In this document: positions 1-6,007 of the stretch, in pieces
Numbering within the stretch: the first letter of the stretch is position 1
How the letters are laid out: every line of letters starts with the position of its first letter
DNA from: Clostridium sp. CAG:1219
Lineage (GTDB): Bacteria > Bacillota > Clostridia > TANB77 > CAG-465
Direction: 5' to 3'
Assembly: GCA_000433335.1 (NCBI GenBank)
Contig: HF996735.1
Span: 1-6,007 of the forward strand
DNA: 6,007 nucleotides
The notes under the pieces: generated by a model
Database searches by the model: none
What the model saw: only the letters and a program-made list of their open reading frames with translations
Told to the model about the DNA's origin: nothing
Program-made: the position numbers and the translations under genes

Positions 1-33
1 AACTTTCTTACAAAACTAGTATACTTTTTGCAC

Positions 34-85
34 AAAAAAGGTAATCAAAAATAAAATTTACTAGGTTTATTTTATGATTACCTTT
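34..85 (-). terminator. Rho-independent terminator after cls
   Basis: A perfect 11-bp inverted repeat (37-47 with 75-85, TGATTACCTTT read on the plus strand at 75-85) continues inward as 8 further A/T pairs (48-55 with 66-73) after a one-base bulge at 74, leaving a loop of about 10 bases. Read on the minus strand, the closing arm runs into six consecutive U (39-34). It begins 15 bases beyond the cls stop codon, so it most likely ends the cls transcript. The plus-strand reading has a poorer T-run, so bidirectional use is possible but less supported. Confidence 0.8.
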
Positions 86-100
86 ATAATACTTTTAATT

Positions 101-1663
101 TTAAACAATAGGAGTAAATAGTCTGCAAATAATTTCAATTATTTGCTCAAAAATAGGTCTTTTCATGAAATCCTTTAAATTAATTTTATTTGAGTTTTCA
201 AATATTTCGTTAAAATCATCAAGCATTTTCCTCTCACATGATGTCTTATACATTATATTCATACACTCATAATTTAAATTAAAACTTCTATAATCAAAAT
301 TTACACTACCAGCAATGCAGAAGTTACCGTCTATTAAGAATAATTTAGAATGTATAAATCCAGGAACATATTCATATATTTCAATTCCAGCCTCAAGGCA
401 AATTTGGTAAAAAGATTTTGTAATTTTATTTACCAAAATTTTATCTGGTACACCTGGTACAGCTATTCTTACTCTAACTCCTTTTCTGGCAGCAGTAATT
501 AGGGATATAGCAACGCTTTCTGGAAGTACCAAGTATGGTGTTGCTATATAAATATATTTTTCAGCATTATATATAGCATTTACATATGCAGCTTCTATAG
601 AGTTTTTATTATTTTCAGGCGATTGTTCTACAGACATCACATATCCTACCTCATCTTCAAAGTTATCTGCTATTTGTTTTATATACTCGTCATAATTAAA
701 ACTCTTATTCAATATTTTTTCATACATCCTACCAAACATAACTATATAGCTTTTTACAGGTTTTCCATATAACTTGATACCACCATCTTTCCAATATCCA
801 TATTTTTCATCAACGTTTATATATTCATCTGCTATATTAATTCCTCCAGTATAAGCACATCTTCCATCTATAACGATAATTTTCCTATGATCTCTAAAAG
901 AAGCATATCTTATAACGTTAAAAATATTATTATTGAAGAATATAAGTTCTATTTTATTCTCTGCTAAATAGCTTTGGAGTTTCTTTGGTTTTTTAAAAAT
1001 GCTTCCAAGAGAATCTGCGATTATTTTAACCCTCACTCCCTGATTTGCTTTTTCGCACAAAATTTTTAATATCTTGTCTAATAAATCTCCTTTTGATATT
1101 ATATAAAGCTCGATTAATATATATTTTTTTGCATTTTTAAGCTCAGCTATTAAAGACTCAAAAAATTCTTCACCAGTTTTTAAATATTCAATTCCTTGGC
1201 TTTTATATATTGGAAATCCTACCATTTTGTACAAATAATTAAATTCCATATTCTTTGTATTGTCTTCAATACTATCTAATAATTCAAAATTGTCCATTAA
1301 ATATTTCGATGAATCTTGATTTATCTTTTTTATTCTTTCTAATTCTTTTTTAGAATATCTACTGTATCCAAATATAAAGTACACAATTATTCCAATTACA
1401 GGTATTAAAGTTATTATCAAAAACCAATATAATTTATATGTAGCACTATCTTTTCTAAACATTATATAAAATATTAAAGCCATTTTTACTACAAAATATA
1501 TAACTCTAAAGGTACTTATTAAAAAAGATGCTTTTACATATGTAAAATAAAATACAAATACTTCAAATAAAACAAATAATATCAGTTCAAATACTTTTAA
1601 CACATTAAGTGCAATCTTTACTAAATCTCTTTTTTTCTTTCTTTTTTTATTTATATCTTCCAT
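101..1663 (-). CDS. cls: Cardiolipin synthase (phospholipase D family, membrane anchored)
   Basis: This 520-residue protein has the layout of bacterial ClsA-type cardiolipin synthases, which join two phosphatidylglycerols into cardiolipin plus glycerol at the cytoplasmic membrane. The N-terminus is lysine/arginine-rich (residues 6-12), followed by hydrophobic segments at about 19-41, 46-69 and 78-99; the last resembles the PLDc_N anchor ending in a Phe-Gly turn. Two catalytic HKD motifs are intact: H259-K261-D266, followed by a TGG-N stretch, and H438-K440-D445, followed by GSVNFDYRS (residues 452-460). Two half-sites are what the family needs to form one active site. Length is slightly above the usual 480-510, mainly because of the N-terminal hydrophobic region. 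The start is the only upstream Met before residue 61. A GTGAT (1667-1671), matching the extended anti-Shine-Dalgarno, lies three bases before it. It is monocistronic, 103 bases after tgt, and flanked by terminators. Another PLD-type phospholipid transferase is possible but less likely. Confidence 0.93.
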   Translation of the reverse strand: MEDINKKRKKKRDLVKIALNVLKVFELILFVLFEVFVFYFTYVKASFLISTFRVIYFVVKMALIFYIMFRKDSATYKLYWFLIITLIPVIGIIVYFIFGYSRYSKKELERIKKINQDSSKYLMDNFELLDSIEDNTKNMEFNYLYKMVGFPIYKSQGIEYLKTGEEFFESLIAELKNAKKYILIELYIISKGDLLDKILKILCEKANQGVRVKIIADSLGSIFKKPKKLQSYLAENKIELIFFNNNIFNVIRYASFRDHRKIIVIDGRCAYTGGINIADEYINVDEKYGYWKDGGIKLYGKPVKSYIVMFGRMYEKILNKSFNYDEYIKQIADNFEDEVGYVMSVEQSPENNKNSIEAAYVNAIYNAEKYIYIATPYLVLPESVAISLITAARKGVRVRIAVPGVPDKILVNKITKSFYQICLEAGIEIYEYVPGFIHSKLFLIDGNFCIAGSVNFDYRSFNLNYECMNIMYKTSCERKMLDDFNEIFENSNKINLKDFMKRPIFEQIIEIICRLFTPIV

Positions 1664-1678
1664 AATATCACTATTCTT

Positions 1679-1726
1679 ATTATTTGCTCAGCGTTTACTT
1701 ATATGCAAAAAACAAACTTTTAGATA
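1679..1726 (-). promoter_or_regulatory. Possible weak promoter region for cls
   Basis: The tgt terminator should stop upstream transcription, so cls needs its own promoter in this gap. On the minus strand there is a TATAAG (-10-like, 1698-1703) with a poor -35 (TATCTA, 1721-1726) at 17 bases. The alternative is AATAAT (1679-1684) with TTGCAT (1703-1708) at 18 bases, but that would leave a leader of only about 8 bases. Neither is close to consensus, so the need for a promoter here is better supported than its exact position. Confidence 0.25.
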
Positions 1727-1753
1727 AAATAAAATATCTAAAAATTTGTTTTT
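1707..1753 (-). terminator. Rho-independent terminator after tgt
   Basis: Arms 1708-1726 and 1735-1753 form a 19-bp stem with an 8-base loop (1727-1734). The single mismatch in DNA (1717 against 1744) becomes a G-U wobble only in minus-strand RNA, which orients the element. The minus-strand transcript finishes with a U-run (1712-1707). It lies 13 bases past the tgt stop and ends the queA-Nudix-tgt operon. The stem is almost entirely A/U, but its length compensates. Confidence 0.85.
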
Positions 1754-1766
1754 AATTTACTTTTAT

Positions 1767-2903
<1,137 letters not shown>

Positions 2904-3419
2904 CTATATCCTTCCTTTTAATACTTCTTCCCAATGATTTATAACATATGTACTATTATCTGTCATTTCTCCATTTTCGTACATTTTCTTAAATTCATCT
3001 ATATCAACATACTTTGCATCACATGCTTCATTATCTGTAAATTTCACCTCATTAATATCAAAATTTTTATAAAATACATACACATCTTTTATCTTAAAAT
3101 CGTCTTTAAGAATATCAGTAAAAAGTAATTTTCCAAAACCAAAATCAAGATGTAACCCTAGTTCTTCTTTTATTTCTCTTATAATAGCCTCTTTACTATT
3201 TTCCCCACTTCTTACTGATCCACCATTACATTCCCAAAGAAGTGGCAAATGCTTTTTACTCTCGGAACGCTTTGAAATTAATATTTTATTATCATCATTT
3301 ACAATAATTGCATCTACTATAAGACGATATTCTCCGTCTTTTAATTTATCTATCCCACGTCTTATAGTTTTTCCTGTAACTTCTTTTTTTTCATTATATA
3401 CATCTAATATTTCATGCAT
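2904..3419 (-). CDS. Nudix hydrolase within the queuosine operon
   Basis: Nudix enzymes cleave nucleoside diphosphates linked to another group X, using a metal bound by the Nudix box. This 171-residue protein has a full-consensus box at about residues 67-89: G67, E73, then REIKEELGL with R81, E82, E85, E86 and G88. The N-terminal segment (LDVYNEKKEVTGKTIRRG, about 5-22) and the LWECNGG turn recall the YfcD / isopentenyl-diphosphate isomerase-like branch. However, the catalytic Cys of type 1 isomerases (C67 in E. coli) aligns with a Gly here, so hydrolase activity is favoured over isomerase. The substrate cannot be read from sequence. A strong AGGAGGT (3431-3437) overlaps the queA stop and lies 11 bases from the start, and the gene ends 3 bases before tgt. 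It is therefore almost certainly co-transcribed and coupled with both. Whether it serves queuosine synthesis or is a passenger is unknown. Confidence 0.93.
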   Translation of the reverse strand: MHEILDVYNEKKEVTGKTIRRGIDKLKDGEYRLIVDAIIVNDDNKILISKRSESKKHLPLLWECNGGSVRSGENSKEAIIREIKEELGLHLDFGFGKLLFTDILKDDFKIKDVYVFYKNFDINEVKFTDNEACDAKYVDIDEFKKMYENGEMTDNSTYVINHWEEVLKGRI

Positions 3420-3430
3420 AAAGTAAGTAT

Positions 3431-3438
3431 ACCTCCTA
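3431..3438 (-). promoter_or_regulatory. Nudix gene ribosome site overlapping the queA stop codon
   Basis: On the minus strand AGGAGGT (3437-3431) shares two bases with the queA TAG stop (3438-3436). It lies 11 bases before the Nudix ATG. A ribosome terminating on queA sits directly over this site, which favours translational coupling and supports the chosen Nudix start. Confidence 0.8.
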
Positions 3439-4470
3439 TTTTATATCAGTGATAAACATAGCATCCCCAAAGCTAAAAAATCTGTATTTTTCTTCAACTG
3501 CGTGAGTGTATGCGCCCATTATATTTTCTTTTCCAGCAAGAGCTGAAACAAGCATAATAAGAGTTGATTCTGGCAAATGGAAATTTGTAATCAAGCTATC
3601 AATAATTTTAAACTTATAGCCTGGATAAATAAATATTGAAGTTTCTCCAGATGCTGGGTATATTTTTCTATCGTCTTTTGAAGCGCTTTCAAGTACTCTA
3701 CAAGTAGTAGTCCCAACAGAAATTACTTTTTTTCCTTCCTCTTTAGTCTTATTTATTATATCGCATACCTCTTTTGAAATTTTAAAGTACTCACTATGCA
3801 TTTTATGTGTTTCTACATCTTCTACTTTTACTGGTCTAAAAGTACCAAGTCCTACGTGAAGCGTAACATAGCACACATTTACCCCTTTTTCCTCTACTTT
3901 ATTTAAAAGTTCACGTGTCCAATGTAACCCTGCCGTAGGAGCTGCTGCAGATCCTAAGTTTTTTGCATACACTGTCTGATATCTATCTTTATCTTCAAGT
4001 CTTTTTGTAATGTATGGTGGAAGTGGCATAGTTCCAAGTTTATCCAAAATTTCATTGAATATACCTTTATATGAGAATTCTATTACCCTTTCACCATCCT
4101 CTAGTATATCGACTACAACTGCTGAGAGTAAAGCCTCATCAAAAATTATCTTTGTACCAATTTTTAATTTTTTTCCTGGCTTTGCTAAAACTTCCCATCT
4201 ATCATTTTCTATATTTTTGAGAAGAAGTACTTCAATTGCCTCTTCTTTTTCTTCTCTATGACCATATAGTCTAGCTGGGATAACCTTTGTATCATTTAGG
4301 ACTAAAGTATCTCCTTTTTCTAAATATTCAATTATATTTTCAAAACTCCTATCAAAATATTTACCCGTTTTCTTATCAAGCACAAGCAATCTTGACTTTG
4401 CTCTATCCTTAAGTGGTGTTTGAGCTATCAATTCTTCTGGTAAATAATAATTAAAATCACTAGTTTTCAT
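3436..4470 (-). CDS. queA: S-adenosylmethionine:tRNA ribosyltransferase-isomerase
   Basis: QueA (EC 2.4.99.17) transfers and isomerises the ribosyl part of S-adenosylmethionine onto preQ1-34 in tRNA, giving epoxyqueuosine, with release of adenine and methionine. It acts after TGT. The 344 residues match the family length of about 340-350. Characteristic blocks are [10 protein letters not shown] (8-17), [12 protein letters not shown] (57-68), MPLPPYI (148-154), YQTVYA (164-169), [13 protein letters not shown] (173-185), [10 protein letters not shown] (205-214), [18 protein letters not shown] (296-313) and FGDAMFI (334-340). W184 stands where Phe is usual in GLHFT. The start has an AAAGGA site about 5 bases upstream and agrees with the family N-terminus. 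It is the first gene of the operon, about 48 bases downstream of the predicted transcription start. The later enzyme, epoxyqueuosine reductase (QueG or QueH), is not in the window. Confidence 0.98.
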   Translation of the reverse strand: MKTSDFNYYLPEELIAQTPLKDRAKSRLLVLDKKTGKYFDRSFENIIEYLEKGDTLVLNDTKVIPARLYGHREEKEEAIEVLLLKNIENDRWEVLAKPGKKLKIGTKIIFDEALLSAVVVDILEDGERVIEFSYKGIFNEILDKLGTMPLPPYITKRLEDKDRYQTVYAKNLGSAAAPTAGLHWTRELLNKVEEKGVNVCYVTLHVGLGTFRPVKVEDVETHKMHSEYFKISKEVCDIINKTKEEGKKVISVGTTTCRVLESASKDDRKIYPASGETSIFIYPGYKFKIIDSLITNFHLPESTLIMLVSALAGKENIMGAYTHAVEEKYRFFSFGDAMFITDIK

Positions 4471-4483
4471 CGTTTTCCTTTCT

Positions 4484-4504
4484 TTATGTTACAAAAGAAC
4501 ATAA
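4484..4504 (-). promoter_or_regulatory. Small hairpin in the queA leader
   Basis: A perfect 7-bp A/U-rich inverted repeat (4484-4490 with 4498-4504) with a 7-base loop lies between the predicted transcription start and the queA ribosome site. The TTATGT half occurs twice in the leader, so the other half could pair alternatively. The stem is weak (one G-C pair), and no known preQ1 riboswitch consensus is visible. A regulatory role is only a possibility. Confidence 0.25.
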
Positions 4505-4524
4505 TGCTTATTTACATAACATTT

Positions 4525-4553
4525 ATTATACCAAAAAAGTATACATTTATCAA
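4525..4553 (-). promoter_or_regulatory. Sigma-A-type promoter of the queA-Nudix-tgt operon
   Basis: On the minus strand the -35 box TTGATA (4553-4548) and a perfect -10 box TATAAT (4530-4525) are separated by exactly 17 bases. Transcription should begin near 4518, giving a leader of about 48 bases before queA. The sequence upstream of the -35 is A/T-rich and could act as an UP element. It stands just past the terminator of the preceding operon, which is where a promoter is expected. Confidence 0.85.
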
Positions 4554-4599
4554 CATATTTATCTAAATCTTATTATTATATTTTCCTTTATTACTAAAA

Positions 4600-4634
4600 T
4601 AAAAAAGCTCTATCTAAGCACTAGATAAAGCCTT
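4600..4634 (-). terminator. Rho-independent terminator after smsB
   Basis: Arms 4607-4616 and 4622-4631 form a 10-bp stem with a 5-base loop. One pair is a U-G wobble only in minus-strand RNA, which fixes the orientation. Six U follow (4606-4601). It starts 8 bases after the smsB stop, so the iron-sulfur operon ends with smsB and does not read into queA by default. Confidence 0.88.
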
Positions 4635-4639
4635 TAAAT

Positions 4640-5569
4640 TTATCTTAAAAATCCATTTATTATTTCTTCTTCTGCTTGTTTTTGACTAAGTCCTAAACTC
4701 ATAAGTTTTATAAGTTGTTCTCCTGCAATTTTACCAATAGCTGCCTCATGTATCAGACTTGCTTCTACTGAAGAGGCTGTAATTTCAGGCGTAGCCGTAA
4801 CACTTGCATTATCTTTTACTATTGCATCACACTCGCTATGAGCAAAGCACTTATTATTTCCATATATTTTAGAAACAAATTTTTGCTTTGAACTACCTTC
4901 TGCAACAGATCTAGAAACAACATGCGTACTTGAATTTTCCCCATTTAAATTAACTTCAAATACAGTTTTAGCCTCTTGAGTACCTGAAGTTAGTATTTTC
5001 TCAGATACTACAAAATTTGTGTCATCTTCTAGTGTGGCATTTGTTTCTCTTATCGTAGAGTCTACACCTTTTATTTGTACTGAATCCATTTCCATCGAAC
5101 TACCACTTTTTAAAAATACATTTGTTACTGGATTTAAAACTCTTTTACCAGTACCTTCCCCTTCTCCATAATGTTTTTCTATATATTTTACTCTTGAATT
5201 TTCTCCTATATAAAAAGTATGAATACCATCATGTTTTGAAAGCTTTTCATGATCATTATGAATACCACATCCTGCTACTATAACTACATCGCAATCTTTT
5301 CCTACATAAAAATCATTATACACTAAATCGTTCATTCCACTTTCTGTTAATATTACTGGTATATGTAAAGATTCCCCTTTTGTACCATCTTTTATAAAAA
5401 TATCAATTCCTGGTTTATCTTCTTTAGGTACTATATTTATATTATTTGTTACTTTTCTTTCAATTCCTTTTCCATCTTTTCTTATGTTATAGGCTCCTTT
5501 TCTTAATCTTTTTATATCAACTATGCTTGATAATAAACTACTATCTATACTTGTTAATCTTTTCTGCAT
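4640..5569 (-). CDS. smsB: Short SufB/SufD-family Fe-S cluster scaffold (SmsB-like)
   Basis: SufB/SufD proteins form the beta-helix scaffold on which iron-sulfur clusters are built, bound to the SufC ATPase in the cytoplasm. At about 309 residues this is much shorter than SufB (about 470-495) or SufD (about 420). It lacks their N-terminal extension and resembles the archaeal/clostridial single-scaffold SmsB form. The core C-terminal signature is kept: C249 in HSECD aligns with the catalytic C405 of E. coli SufB, and H276-E277 in LIHEAAIGKI with H433-E434. The helical tail ends in INGFL as in SufB. An extra Cys/His cluster (C95, C103, H106) sits in VIVAGCGIHND. Residue numbers count from the upstream ATG at 5573-5575. 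The preferred start is the third codon, ATG at 5567-5569, because AGGAGG (5578-5583) is 8 bases from it but only 2 from the first ATG. It follows the ATPase gene by 12 bases. A SufD-like accessory role is the main alternative. Confidence 0.88.
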   Translation of the reverse strand: MQKRLTSIDSSLLSSIVDIKRLRKGAYNIRKDGKGIERKVTNNINIVPKEDKPGIDIFIKDGTKGESLHIPVILTESGMNDLVYNDFYVGKDCDVVIVAGCGIHNDHEKLSKHDGIHTFYIGENSRVKYIEKHYGEGEGTGKRVLNPVTNVFLKSGSSMEMDSVQIKGVDSTIRETNATLEDDTNFVVSEKILTSGTQEAKTVFEVNLNGENSSTHVVSRSVAEGSSKQKFVSKIYGNNKCFAHSECDAIVKDNASVTATPEITASSVEASLIHEAAIGKIAGEQLIKLMSLGLSQKQAEEEIINGFLR

Positions 5570-5577
5570 TAACATAT

Positions 5578-5583
5578 CCTCCT
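5578..5583 (-). promoter_or_regulatory. smsB ribosome binding site that decides the start
   Basis: AGGAGG on the minus strand lies 2 bases from the first in-frame ATG (5573-5575) and 8 bases from the second (5567-5569). Only the second spacing is normal, so translation probably begins with MQKRLTS. The site shares bases with the TAG stop of the upstream ATPase gene (5584-5582), implying coupled translation. Confidence 0.75.
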
Positions 5584-6007
5584 AAAACTTACAACACTTC
5601 TTATTTTTATTTACTCCATCATCTATTTTCATTATATCAGATGATGTTAAAATGTTTTCTACTTTTCCATCTTTTATTAGCACAACCTCATCTGCAATAT
5701 TTAAAATTCTTTCTTGGTGAGATATTACAATAGTAGTACCTTTGATTATATTTTTAATGTCTTCAAATATTTCAGTTAATTTACTAAAACTCCAAAGGTC
5801 AATACCTGCTTCTGGTTCATCAAATACAGTAAGTGATGAATTTTTAGCTATTACTGACGCAATCTCTATTCTCTTTAGTTCTCCACCAGAAAGTGATGAA
5901 GAAACTTCTCTTTCTAAGTATTCTCTTGAACAAAGTCCGACTTTAGATAAAATACTACACGCTCTTTGTCTGTTCATATCTCCTCTACTGGCAATTTTCA
6001 ATAAATC
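5582..6007 (-). CDS. smsC: Fe-S assembly ABC ATPase, SufC/SmsC-like (partial, 5' end outside window)
   Basis: This is the C-terminal 141 residues of an ABC-type ATPase; the reading frame is open to the window edge, so the N-terminus and Walker A motif lie outside. A TTG at 5999-6001 could mimic a start but is not the real one. In the visible part, the ABC signature LSGGE is at about fragment residues 39-43, and Walker B is LTVFDE, ending with D63 and the catalytic E64. The D-loop is in PEAGIDLW, and the switch histidine is H97 in VISHQERIL. The SHQERIL and PEAGID forms resemble SufC (ITHYQRIL, PDSGLD), and no membrane partner is nearby. ATP-driven dimerisation of SufC reshapes the scaffold for cluster assembly; this role is inferred from the scaffold gene 12 bases downstream. 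The tail ends in KKCCKF, an unusual paired cysteine. Annotation pipelines may call it simply ABC transporter ATP-binding protein. Confidence 0.9.
   Translation of the reverse strand, partial: DLLKIASRGDMNRQRACSILSKVGLCSREYLEREVSSSLSGGELKRIEIASVIAKNSSLTVFDEPEAGIDLWSFSKLTEIFEDIKNIIKGTTIVISHQERILNIADEVVLIKDGKVENILTSSDIMKIDDGVNKNKKCCKF

Noticed and set aside
1..33. Promoter for a gene beyond the left edge
   Set aside because: A TATACT occurs on the minus strand here, but no -35 at proper spacing and no downstream gene is visible in the window.
2934..3128. Plus-strand open frame opposite the Nudix gene
   Set aside because: The Ile/Cys/Phe-rich product is the typical antisense reading of AT-rich lysine/asparagine codons. 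The Nudix frame on the minus strand is clearly real.
2904..3419. Calling the Nudix gene isopentenyl-diphosphate isomerase
   Set aside because: The N-terminal part is similar in style, but the catalytic Cys position of type 1 isomerase is Gly here and the hydrolase Nudix box is complete.
4010..4261. Plus-strand open frame opposite queA
   Set aside because: Serine-rich low-complexity product wholly within queA, with no supporting signals.
4471..4520. preQ1 riboswitch in the queA leader
   Set aside because: The short leader lacks a recognisable preQ1-I loop/tail consensus, and the only stem is a 7-bp A/U hairpin not overlapping the ribosome site.
4575..4603. Second TATAAT-like promoter upstream of queA
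   Set aside because: The -10 at 4575-4580 has a poor -35 (TTTATT) that falls in the smsB terminator U-tract. The promoter at 4525-4553 is far better.
5446..5733. Plus-strand open frame across the smsC-smsB junction
   Set aside because: Leu/Phe/Tyr-rich product antisense to two conserved genes. It looks like a membrane protein only because of base composition.
5999..6001. TTG as the start of the ATPase gene
   Set aside because: The frame stays open to the window edge, and an ABC ATPase needs about 100 more residues including Walker A, so the gene is truncated by the window rather than starting here.

Overview
The window reads as ordinary chromosomal DNA from a low-GC anaerobe. G+C is roughly 30% by eye, stop codons and third positions are A/T-rich, Shine-Dalgarno sites are strong AGGAGG types, and terminators are AT-rich hairpins with U-tracts. 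A queA/tgt queuosine operon beside a short SufB-like protein and its dedicated ATPase fits Clostridia or a related Firmicute class. I cannot name the genus, and a fusobacterial origin is not formally excluded. All six supported genes lie on the minus strand, so transcription runs from high to low coordinates.

Right end (6007 to about 4600): an ABC ATPase of the SufC/SmsC type, cut by the window edge, is followed after 12 bases by a compact SufB/SufD-type scaffold of about 309 residues. A rho-independent terminator follows directly. This two-gene ATPase plus scaffold pair matches the minimal SUF-like (SMS, SmsCB) iron-sulfur cluster assembly class. No sufD, sufS or sufU gene lies downstream of it in this operon.

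Middle (about 4553 to 1707): a near-consensus sigma-A-type promoter (TTGATA, 17 bases, TATAAT) drives queA, then a Nudix hydrolase, then tgt, ending at a 19-bp terminator hairpin. TGT inserts preQ1 into the anticodon loop of GUN tRNAs, and QueA adds the epoxycyclopentanediol moiety from S-adenosylmethionine to make epoxyqueuosine. The Nudix gene between them is the unexpected member. The genes are tightly packed (16-base and 3-base gaps), and ribosome sites are embedded in the preceding stop or last codons, so translation is probably coupled.

Left end (1663 to about 34): a monocistronic, membrane-anchored cardiolipin synthase with two HKD phospholipase-D motifs, ending in its own terminator.

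No mobile element, CRISPR array, tRNA, rRNA or recognisable riboswitch is visible, and no intergenic gap exceeds about 170 bases. I see no clearly undescribed system. The points most worth following are the Nudix gene inside the queuosine operon and the minimal SmsCB pair.
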